Origin: Piscicola geometra
Taxonomy: Eukaryota > Annelida > Clitellata > Hirudinida > Piscicolidae
Direction of reading: 5' to 3'
DNA: 64,000 nt
Assembly (NCBI GenBank): GCA_943735955.1
Contig: OX030957.1
Coordinates: 10,777,100 to 10,841,099, forward strand
The translations under genes and the position numbers were made by a program. Under the pieces are notes generated by a model. That model saw only the letters and a program-made list of their open reading frames with translations. It was not told where the DNA came from and ran no database searches. Of this stretch, positions 48,101 through 60,400 are shown in pieces. Every line of letters begins with the position of its first letter. Positions within the stretch are counted from its first letter, which is position 1.

Positions 48101-50812
48101 AAAAGCAATTGAAAAATGCAAAAGCAATTAAAGCTTCAAATGGTAACACGGAAAATAGACCAAATTTAATAAAAATTTCATTAAGTCAAATAAATAATGG
48201 ATCAATGATATTATTATATAATATTTCTTAAAAATAAAGATTATATTCTAATAAATGATATGGAAATTTAATCACAAGCAAAAACACCCACATATCTTCG
48301 CTAATATAAACACATTTAGTTACAAACTCACAAATCAAAATTACCCAGACACACCTACACAAATACACACATCCTCTGTTTTATAGATAACATTTTTCTA
48401 AAAAGATGGTACATGCCTTTAAACAATAAAATCATATTCATATAAGCTATTAATAAATAAATTTGTTTTTCCATAAAATAAGATAAATGAAGGGTGTTTG
48501 ATTAATGACTAGTGTGGTTTCTGCTTTTGGATCATTTATTATGCGTGCGATGAGACGCCGTCAACACTATCCTTCGCTTGCAATACCTTGCACAAATATC
48601 GTGTCACAAAGAAGATATCAGTGCATGATGTTGCGGTATTTACATGGGCTGTGCATCTGAGCTCACAGTTTATTGTGTTTTATCACTTGTTTGATTAGAT
48701 TTGATGGCGAAAAAAATTGTATACCTTCAACAACCTTTATCATATGCTTTTACAAAATTTATAAAAAACAAAGAATCTTTAACTATGAGTTTTCTTTCCA
48801 TTGCAGGGCTGTCTACCGGGACAGCAGAGATATTAAAAACTAAGGCATCCTTCTGCTTTATGGCTTCCGTGTGGCTGTTTCCAATTATTTTAATAACATT
48901 GCAATATTTGTTTTTATATTAACATTTTAAATACAAAACATTGAAATTAGCATATGGATCGTATTTATTATTATTTGAAAACGTTTTCAGAATCATTATC
49001 GGAAGTATTGTTGAGAATTTTGTGCGCTTGCAAGATGGCTAGACGCAATTGTGTCAAAAAGATTATTTTTTTTGCTAAAATGATCAAATCTAGAAATAAT
49101 TTTTTTAAACAATGTTTTATTCAACTTTTGTTTTTAGTCTTTTCTCTAACATATTTTTCAACGTGATTTAGAAACGTTTTTCCATTAGTCATTTAATAAA
49201 TATAAAAAAGAATGAAAAATAATATAACAAATAAGTTTTTAATATGTTTAAAAACCAAGTTGCATTAAAAGTTTGAAATGAAGCCTATCGATAAACATGC
49301 TATTAGTTATTTTTAAATTTAAGGTTCAAAATTATAAATAGATCTTCTTAGAAACTGAGAAGCTTACAAATAATTAAAAAGTCTTTTTGGAATTTTTTGG
49401 ATTTAGTGATTATTGCATATTTTTCAACCGTCTCGAGTCTTCATGAAGCTTCTATTATTATTAATTATTAGTTTGTATTTTTTAAATTAAAATAGTGTTT
49501 TTATTAATTCATAAGAAACAATAATCATCGAAAATATTTTTTCCGATGTTCACGATGGCACCTTTTGATGTTTTCGTTTTCGTTTTATGATCCATCTCAA
49601 GCAGGATTGAGGGTCTTTCAAGCTAGTATCAGCCGGAATTATAGACTCTTCCGTCCAACCATCAATTTTTCATCTTTATTTTATGGCTTGAAAGGTGTTT
49701 TAAAACTCCACTTTGCTCAAACGACCTTTTGCCACACCTAAGAGGCTTTGCTTTATAATTTTGTGAAACTATATAATATATAAAATCATGGTTAAATTGT
49801 TGATGAATTACCATTAAATCTGTAAAAGTAGTTGGGAAATCGTTATCTTCTTTCTTCTATTATATTTTTTGAGTAGCTTTTATGTTTTCCTAAAGAAGTA
49901 ATTAAAAGGCTTTCAAGCTAAATTCTATTCCATTAGTGAATGAAAAGAAGAAGATTTTGTGGTCACTGAAGTAGTGTACCGATGAAGAAATTGCATTGAT
50001 TTTTTCATTTTATTTGTTTGTAGCAAGCACTCACAGAGTCTCTTACGATGAATTTAAAAATTATTTTCTACTCTCATTTCAATGAGTTCCCATCTGATGA
50101 TGCTTTCGTTTATAGATTTTATTTTTCAAATTTAAAAATTTGAAAGTTTTGTTTAAATTAGTTTGAAGAACAAAAGCAAAAAGATTTTCGATTTTGTCTT
50201 ATATATTTTTGTTCAGACTTGTGAAAAAATCTTAAATTTTAAAATAATATATAAAAGTGTTCAAATTTTAATGCCTTTCAAGGATATGATAATTAAAGAA
50301 ATTTGCATTTGCAAATAATACTTTAAAAATTCACTATAAAATAAAACTTTCAAAAATTATTTGAACAATTAATAAAAGCCTATAGACGTAAATGAAACAT
50401 TTTGCAACTTTATTATTATTTTATAGATTTTTTAATAGATTCTTTTAATGAAGCATTATCGAAAAAATTCAAATGAAAATTCAAATAATAGAAAGTGTTT
50501 GTGGCTTCATTTAACGAATCACCAGACGGATCGTTTATACATTTTATTTTTTGAATTCTATTTTTGAGAGTTGAATTGCAACCTCAGCAATATATTCAGA
50601 GTTTCAAAACTTCATTTTGTTGTATTGAACATTTTAAATACTTTTTTATTCTGTTTTATTAAGTAAAATTGATCCGAAAATAAGTTAACCTTTTAAATAA
50701 CATTTTGTTAATAATTAATTTAGTTTAAAAAAGCTAAACATTTTATTTTTAACAGAACAACAAGAGACAAGCCATTACTTCAAACAAATCCTTTTAGTTT
50801 TCGTTTTCCTAG
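45152..50812. other. AT-rich non-coding block upstream of the Q/N-rich gene
   Basis: No recognised gene. Small frames at 48701-48922 and 48954-49166 lack any family signature. If the Q/N-rich gene has upstream exons or a promoter, they lie here. Confidence 0.4.
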
Positions 50813-51473
50813 TTTGAATTATTGTCTTCAGTTGGAAAGTTTCTCAGTTTGTCTCCTCAGTTTACCAATGTTTTTGCAATGAAAACAACCAAGCAACATT
50901 TCATTCCAAGCCTAGAGCATTCTCTACAAACGCAACAACAACAAAACAAACCTCAACAACATCATCAAGAACTGCAACCACAACAACATAAAAACTTTCT
51001 TATAATAACGTCACTAAATTACATAGAAAAGCGTGATAAAGAAGACGATGCATCGCTTGCAGACAAAGACATTAGTGTTTGTGCATTGGACGAGAGAGTT
51101 AATAAGCCGATGCATTGTGACCACATTGAAGCTGAAAATTCTTCAATGGAACAAGAGAGCAGCTTCACTAACAGCATCGCAGTTGACGACAATAACGTCA
51201 GTGACTACGGAAACAGCGACGAAAGCCAGAGCAGCTCAAATGATGATTATTTACTGCAATTGCATAAACGGAAAAAAGAACCGTTTAAGCGAGGAAAAAA
51301 AAGATCCATAACCAAACAACCACAAAAATCTCTGTTTTCAAAAAATGTAGAACACCCACAACAGTGTTCACAATTCGAGCATTCCACTTCAAGGCACCTT
51401 CAGTCACAGACCTCATTGCAGCCTCTCCAGACGTCTACACAACCCCTCTTTTTGATTTTAAACCAATACAATG
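50813..51473 (+). CDS. Q/N-rich gene, first exon seen
   Basis: Open from the acceptor-like TTTTCCTAG at 50812 to the donor CAATG|GTAAAT. First ATG at 50879 ([20 protein letters not shown]). Holds [20 protein letters not shown], an acidic middle, and a basic cluster around residues 137-155 counted from that ATG. Confidence 0.7.
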
Positions 51474-54400
51474 GTAAATTACAGTATATATTTTTTTATG
51501 ATTAAATTATTATTTATAAACATAATTTTTTCAATATTTCATTTCGAATAAATTTATTTTGAAGTTTTAGTCTCTTGCATGGTAGGTTTTAAACGGCTTT
51601 AGTTTTTTAGTTTTCTAGTTTCAATAACTTATGATTTTTTTAAACACAGTAATTAAAACAAAAATTCATTTAGTGTAAAGGGCTTGAAAGATGTTTTTAA
51701 TACTTTCTAAAAGAAAAATATATTTAAAAACGTTAATTTCTTAATTTCTTTAAAAATCTAAATTTAAATTTTTTATCAATTATGATCGCATCGTCATCAG
51801 TTCAGCAGCAGAAACAGAAAATCCTAGCATCATTATCATTCGTATAGATGTTACTTTACCTTTAAATATTCTCTTATTGCTACAGACATCTCTAGCAAGC
51901 AACTTCTCATCATAAAGCAATTTTTTTATTACTTGAGGCGTTTTGTTTGTCAATCAATGCAACCACCAATACATTTTACTGATAAGCTATCAAAAACTTG
52001 AACGAAATGCAAATGGAAAAAAAATTGAAGATAGATATAGAAGTTGCATGAACTACCAACGCAGGTCAAATGGATCCTCAGAAGCAGAAGTTGCCACCTC
52101 CTCACTTCCACCAACCTCCTCCACCGCCAACAGACTTTCCCTCCAGACTTGGTTGTTTCACGCCAAGCAATTTAGACAACCCTTCATTTCCGTCCAAGTC
52201 TTCTGTTGCCAAAGGAGATTTCCAGTCGAAGGTGCAGCAGCCCAGCAGTGAAAGAGCCGCCTCCAAGACCACAAACATCGACGATGATGATGACGAAATC
52301 AGCCATTCAACAAGCGCCAGCAGTCACTTCCGGTCTGAAGAAACTTCTTCGAGACGTCGGAAAAAGAAGAATTCGAGCCGGGATCGTTCAAGAAGGAATT
52401 GCAGCGAGGAGCCTCGTGACGGAAGCAGTGACGGTCATTACTCAAAGATCAAGGATAACGGTTGATATATTTACACTATTTCCATATCTGAATTTTTAAT
52501 TGTATATTCACAAGAACTTTTTGAAACTGGCATGCTATTTGTCTAGCTCTCATGAGTGAATAACTGCCTATTTGAAGAAAAAAAATGATGTGGCTAAAAT
52601 AAGTCTCAATAGAAGAAAAAGCATTAAAGCTCGGAATTACTGTGTGCTTAAAAAGAATGAAATAAATGTCGCGCTCAATCTGGCCAAAATTAGATCGAAT
52701 CATTTAGACTGATTCTTTCAGATTGCGGAAACTTCAACTTAATAGGAGTTTAAAAGAATGTATTGCTCCTTCTGAAATAAATTTTTTACCATCTACACTT
52801 GAAAAATTAATAAAATTTTCATGTATTTAAATCACATCTTTAAATATAGTTTTAAGCTTAAAGGTTTTTTGTATATTATTTTTAATTTAGCTAATATTAA
52901 AAATTTTAAAGTAGTAATAACGGAAAAGTTGAAGTTCTAAAAATTGATCAAATAATTGGAATATGTGCCAATTTAAAAAAATTTAAATTCAAAAATGAAA
53001 AAGTAATTGGATCTTTGAAGCGCCCTTTAGCAACCGCACCCTTTAATTGTGGGCTTGGATGCATTCATACTTTTTAATGATCCTAAAAAGAGCTTTTTCA
53101 GTATTCTTTAGTACTTTTAGAATTTATAAATTTAAAAATTTAAAGTTTTTTTGAAAAAAAGTTGAAATAATTGTGTGCTATTATTTTGAATGTGCTTCGA
53201 ATGATTTTAGTTTTAACAAACCATTTTTTTCTAAATTTGATTTTCTTAGAAAATGAATAAGATAGAACATGGACAGAATACTCAATTAATTTAACTATAT
53301 ATATATATATATATCATTCAATTAATGTATAAAAAAAGTATCCACACATCAGAATATAAATGATTTTCCTTCGAAAGCTCTCTCATAGTTATTGAAATGT
53401 TCAAGTTTTAGAATAATCATAAATCACGCTCAAACTTGAATGCAATCACTAATTCTTGAAACTTTTAATCAAATATGTATTGAAAATGTGAAATAATTTA
53501 TAGATTAGTTAATTTTATATACATTATTTTGGCTGTTTTGACATTCATAAAACCTCGAGAATCATTCAAGCATGATAGGATATTTACATACTTGCTAAAA
53601 TCTTTATACGCTTCTATTATTTGTCACACAAAAAGATGAAAAATATTAATCACAAAAATGATTTCTGTATTTATCCATTCCATTACACGTATCTGCATAT
53701 CCATTTAGCATCCCATCTGTTTACTCATTCACTCATCTATCAATCTATCTTTTCATCCATTTATCTATCTGTATTTTGAAAATGGCGGTCATTACGACAT
53801 CCATTAAAATCTAAGAAATCATTATTTTACGAAAAAACTTGAAAAAATACTTTTTAAAACCAATTAAATTGTGAATAAACTAATATTTAGCACTTAACAT
53901 TTAATTTTGAAAAAATATTTGCATAATATGAATTAATTTAAGCTTTTCAACAAACTCTTCATCAACACAACTACAGCAACAAATTCTACAAAAACTCAAT
54001 TTAAAACGTATTCTGCGATAAAAATATTTTCTTTCGAAAATACCCACGTACCAAAACCCTGGCCAAGCCAAACTCCGAAAGTTTCCCAGTAATCCACATT
54101 TAGAGTTAGGGTCTTAAACTTCCAAGGCTGCATTTTCATCACACAAAAAACATACTTTCTTAAATGACGCACAGTTGATTCAGCCAACCCTGGGTAAATA
54201 GAAGGATACATAGCTTTCAAAAAAGACTACAAGAAGATGGAAAACGGCACATTTGAGGATATTGTCGAGTGAAAATGCTCACTAAGTGCAGTAAAGTTTT
54301 CAAAAACAATGTGAAAAACCTAGTCACCAACAGTAGATTCAAGCGTACCAAGGGGACCAAAGCTTGGAGCTTAGAAGTAACTCATTGTACACTACAAAAA

Positions 54401-57400
54401 ATTCAAAGAGGCTTGTTGAAAAAAAGAATGGAGCAGGAAATTGTAACTGACTGCAAGGCACTTCCTTCTCTGATGGCAATATTTTTCCACAAAAGAAGAA
54501 ATCTCCACTTTCCCAACGATGGGATCTGCTAATTTTCCACCTATAGATCTCTTCGCGATCATCATTTAAGTGATCAGAAAACTCATATTGGACCTCGAAC
54601 CACACAAAGCACAAGGTTCCGACACTAAAAATTGAATCCTCGAATACGCGTCGACAGCATGGTACACGGCAAAAAGCAGAAAACTCAGCTAGAAAAAGGG
54701 AAACGACGAGTTGCAAGATTTTTTAAAAAACTATAAAAAACCTAGCATCACGAGCCAAATGATCACCAACCTGGGATGGAAACTTCTACAAAACCAGCGT
54801 ATGAACTCTCGACGAGTACTCATTTGCAAGGTAACTCAACAACTGGTGGATATTTCTGCCAACATTTACTTTTTCTGCAACTATCTCACTCTGGAACCAG
54901 TTGCTAGTAGATATGACCACAGAACATTTCAGCTGGCTTGGTCACTCTACTATGGAGCCTTACACAATATGGGTAGAAAAAAAACTCATGCGCTGGCGGA
55001 AATAGAAATGATCATGAAAAAAAAGAGAAAAACAAAAATAATAATATTAAAACAAAAATTTAAATGATGAGACAATCAGTAGTTAAAATAGTTAAATAAA
55101 CTAGATCCAAATCTTTTGAAGGAAAACATACAAACAACCTCATCTGTAACACAACCATCAACAAATAAAACAACGTTAAAAACACCAAAAAGAACAAAAT
55201 ACAACAAATGGTCGAGCAGTTTCTTCTCCGCAGTCGTAGGCGAATACGATTGACCAAATTTTTTGGTCATCCCACTCCAGATCTAACCGAACTCGACTTT
55301 TTTAGAGTAAAATATGACAAACTTTGGCAAGCATACTGATATAATAGTGGACAGGGTATTGAAATGAAACAATATTTTCTAAAATCTCAGAAACACAAAA
55401 AGGGAGTTTAAAAAAGAACTGGGCATAGAAGTATCTACTGTGCACTCTAAAGAACCATCTTAAAGTATGCTAGTCTTAAATGGACGCCCTAGACACCCAG
55501 AATTCACATTAAAAAGATCGGAAACAGATCTCGACAGCGTGGAGTCGAAGATTGACAAAGCTTCCTTCAAAAAGTGGTTAAGCTACGGACAAGAGTTACA
55601 ACCTAGAGCCTAAAAGTAACTCATTAAACACTAAAAGAGGATGGAGATGGTCTTAATTGGCTTATTGAGAGAGAAATATGAAACAATGCATAATTTATAC
55701 CTGACTGCAAGTCGCTTTTTTCGCTGGTGGCAGCAAACTTTAGTTTTGCCCAATGTACCAAACAGAGCAAAGAGGTCTTTTACATTTGGGCACCAGGCCA
55801 TTGAATCTTGCGCGGAAATTAAAAAAAGAATAAAAAGGCAACTACCAGTAAAATTTAACGGCAAAACCTTACGAAGCAAGTTTTATCCAGATGGGAGATT
55901 GAGACCACAAACTTGGTGAATGCCGTTTTTTGTAATGACAGACTAAATCACATCTTTAAATGAAAAATCAAAAACTCTAAAGAGGAGTTCTCCAAATCTA
56001 CTCACACCAACCTGAGTAGGTTTTGCACTAGTCACCACCCGGAAGTCAGAGGTTACCATTGGTAATATATATATATATAATATATAATATACCAATATAT
56101 AACATACCTGAGCCAAATGGACTCGTATTGACTATGCAATGAAGATCAAGAATTGACGGCACACTATGAACAGACTGCCCAGCTCTGCAAAAAGAGCGAC
56201 TCTAGCATGGAATGGGAAAACACACAATTTTCCAAAGAACCTGGCTAGACGACGCAGCTGGTAAAGACAATTCTCACTAGACTATTTTATGCAAAGATTT
56301 TGTAGATGATCCAGAGCAGCACTGCTCAATATGTGAAGAAAAAGATTTATCTATCCATCCATTCTTCCATCTATCCATCCATTCATCCATTCTTCCATCT
56401 ATCCATCCATCCATTCATCCATTCTTCCATCTATCCATCCGTCCATTCATCCATTCTTCCATCTATTTATTCAACTTTTTTTCTTTCCATCCATCCATCC
56501 ATCCATTCATCCATCCATCCATCCATTTATCCATCCATCCATCCATCCATCCATCCATCCATCCATCCATCCATCCATCCATCCATCCATCCATCCATCC
56601 ATCCATCCATCCATCCATCCATCCATCCATCCATCCATCCATCCATCCATCTATCTATCCATTCATCTATTCATCCATCCATTCATCCATCTATTCATTC
56701 ATCTATTTATCCATCCATCCATCCATTTACCCATCCCTTCATTTATTCATCTATCCATTCATTCATTCATCCATCATCCATCCATTCATATTTGTACCCT
56801 ATAAATGTATCTATCCATCCATTCATCCATTCCTTCATCCATCTATTCATCCATCCACCCACTCATTCTTACATTCATTCAATCACTTATCCATTTATTC
56901 CTTCATTTCTCATTTCATTCTTTCACCCATCAATCCATCTATCCATCCAGATCTTTCTTCCCACCAAGTTCCGGTTTTTTCCGACACTCCAGGCTTGCCT
57001 CCACCTCGCCACAACCGATTGAAGAATATCCATGCGAGCATTACTAAGACAAACACGAGTGATTGTGTTACAAATACTAATAATAAAGATAGCGATCGCT
57101 CGGTCACATTATTTCAAACGCAGACACTGGAACGAGGAAGAGTAAATATAAATAAGAAGCAGAAAATTCATAAAAGTAGTAACAAAAAAAGTATAAATCA
57201 CAAAAATGATAATGATGTTAGTAACAACAATAGTTCAGATTTTTTGGCTACACAGTTTCTCACAAGAAATAACTCAGTCTCCGACTTGTCTCCCAGTTGG
57301 TTTGCTTTTCATCTCATTAGAATCATTATATAACTTGAATCTGAGTTTGAAACATTTCTACAGGGATACATTTCAGTTATTAAAATTTATCTTATATCTT

Positions 57401-60400
57401 TTTTTTCAGTTTGTTGTTTTTTATAGAAATATATTTTTAAAAATATTTTTTTATGTCAACTAAATTGTTCGAGCCTTATTACCACTGGCACTACACCTAA
57501 CTAATATTTTCTCACTTCATTACTTTTCATTTTACGACTAATGCTTTTTTAGAGTCAATCAATAAATATTTTTTTTAAACTCTTAAAAATATCTCTGCAT
57601 GTAAGGATGTTCCTAAAAGAACTTAGTCTAAACCTTTAAATTCGAGTTAAACTTTTTTTCGATTGATTATATATACTATTTAAAAATAATATTTCAAAAC
57701 CTATACTTTGAAATACTTTGTAAAAAGATAAAATTACATTAGCAAATAAAACTACACATGTTGGCAATGATGGATGCTTATCACAGATGGATTTCATGTA
57801 AATAATTTAGCGTGTTAGGAAAATTCAGTGTTGAAAAAGTCTAATTCAAAACTGGTTTACAGCCTAATTCTAAAACAATAAAATAAATTTCAAAATATTA
57901 ATTTCGAAATAACTTTTTCGTAAATATCTTGGAAAAAAAAGAATCTTCGTCTCTAAAGATCTCATTAACGATTAAGTTTTTAAACTTTAAAATAGAGGCT
58001 ATTAAAAGAATTCGGTGAAGTATAAATTAAGATTAAAAGTTGAATAAAGTTATAAAAGCGAGTTTTTTAAACTTTAAATATTTGAAGTATTTAGTAAATT
58101 ATTTAATTCAATGATTTAATATCTATGAAACAGCGACAGACAAAAAGCACTTATTGAACTCTTTAAAGACGTAGTGAAGACTGTTAAGGGAAAAAAATAA
58201 ATTTTCGTGAAAAACCTATTTAAAAGTCTTAAAACTTTTATTTTATGCTTAAAAATACAATAAGAATTTGGATAAATATTTAGCTCTTGGGGAGTAAAAC
58301 TGGTTTGAAAATTCTATTAAAACATTTTGTATACATTATTTTAAAATGTAAACTTTTTAATGCAATATAAATGATACTTGATCTGCTTCGAGGCTTTCTC
58401 ATTTTTCAAAATCTTTTTAAAGACACCAGGTAACTTATCTTTTCATGCCTCTATTAGAAAATCTACTAATCAAATGTAATATTATAAAAGCGACTATTAT
58501 TGTTTCAAAGAATATATCTTTTTCCAAAATATTTCAAAATTAATTTTCGATGTTATAATTTTCAAAATAATTCTGTACAGTCTTCTTTTCCCTTGTCCAA
58601 ATTTTTATTTAGTGTTATTTGTAACAGAATTTCAATGAAGGAAAACACAATTTGCTTTTAGATAATTATTCACTAATTTTATTAGAGTGCTATAAACTTT
58701 TCTACTTTTATTTTTCGGCTTTTTTGTTTTATTCTTTTATTATTTATTTAATTCTAGTTTATTTATTCAATGTATTTTTATTTATTCAATGTATTCTTAT
58801 TTATTCAATGTATTCTTATTTATTCAATGTATTTTTCTTTTGTATTTTTTCTTTTTATTGATTTCTTTATTATTTATCTTTTTCCAGGATATATTTATAA
58901 ATCCAGGCTGCAATACGCGTGTACAGATTCGATTTGACCGTGGGATCAAAGTTCAGATGTCAAGTTCAATGCTGCTTTCGTTATTGATTTCGCAAAGTTA
59001 TTTAAGCAAAAGGTTGGATAATAATACAGAAACCATTGTCATTAGTTGCCTCGAAAAATTGGTTTTTTGGGAGTCTTTACTTGTAATATTTTTATTCTAG
59101 TTAGCTGTAAGAAGGTTCCAAAAATAAAATATATCTAAAATATATTTTTTAATATTATATAATAAAGCTTTTGAAGTTAAGTAATAAAAAAGTTTTTTTA
59201 TACAAATGAAGCCATTGACGCTATCTTGCACATTTTAGTGCTAAATGCATGGACAGATGAATTAATCGATAGGCATGAAATGACTGAACTGATGTGAGCG
59301 GCAGATAGCGAATGCCTTGGTTCATTAAGGATGACTAACTTCAAATCTATATTTATGATTTTTTCATAAATAATTTTAAACATGAATAAATACATACGTA
59401 TATAAATCTTCATATTTCGCCAGTGTTGCCTTGTATCGTCTGAAAGCGTTGGTCGACGAAACTATTGATGAAGGAAATGCAAGGGTTTGAATGGCAGCTG
59501 AATAATAAAGACCTGAAAGAAGATTGAATAGTTAATGAGTCATGAATATTGATGAGCATTAATAAGTGATGAGGCTATTAGACTAGTCTACGCCTCTCGG
59601 AATAACGCATATGATGAATGAGTTTCCTTTATGAAAATGAAAACTCTTTTCAATTTTTTATCTGATTTTTCTACAAAAATTTTATAATCAAATATAGGAA
59701 AGTAATCGTCTTGTTTTAAAATAAAATATCTTAACTATTCTTCTATGCCTACAAATTCACTTCAACTTGTAAAAGACGGCATAATCAGATTCCACAGAAG
59801 CTTTTTGAAATTTATTTCTTCCAATTTCCGTAACTTTTATTTTTATCATGACAAAGGCTCTATGCAACCGTAAACTATTTGTTTTTTTATTAGTAAAAAA
59901 GCTTTTGTTTTTGTTTTATTTGATTAAAAAGATTTTCAAGTTCCACATTTTCGAAACTATCAGAATCTTTTGATGAGTTTTCACAAAGTAATTTAATGAG
60001 GAGAAGAAAAATTATTTTATTTATTTATCAGTTTTAAGCATAACTTTTGATAAGTTTTAACTTGCCTTATCGAATTTTGCATTCTAATAATTATTAGAAT
60101 TTAATACAATTAATTTAAATATGAGATATGTTTCCAAAAAACTCACAAAAGGACATAAAAAAATTAATAATCACATTATCCACCAGCTCTAGATCATTTC
60201 CTGCAGCAACAACAACAAACACAGCCGGTCGTTCCAACCTTTCCACGCACTGTTCCCAAAAATACATTGCTCTCACAAAACCCTCAGAACAGACTTTCAA
60301 CTGTCGAAAACCAACAACTTCTGCAGCAACAACAACTACAACAACAGTTACAGTGTATCATACCTCCTCAACAATATAACCTCATGTCCAACAACTCATA

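Noticed and set aside
52476..52703. 75-codon minus-strand ORF after the second Q/N-rich exon
   Set aside because: AT-rich intronic sequence with no family signature and no splice support.
54339..54716. 125-codon minus-strand ORF
   Set aside because: A shadow of the LINE-related relic, which is recognisable on the plus strand.
56306..57022. 238-codon Ser-Ile-His-Pro ORF
   Set aside because: Translation of the ATCC array. The real exon near its end is in another frame and starts at 56993.
60128..60379. Thr/Ser-rich frame over the polyglutamine exon
   Set aside because: A CAA/ACA repeat read in another frame. The Q-rich frame is the one whose phase matches both neighbouring exons.
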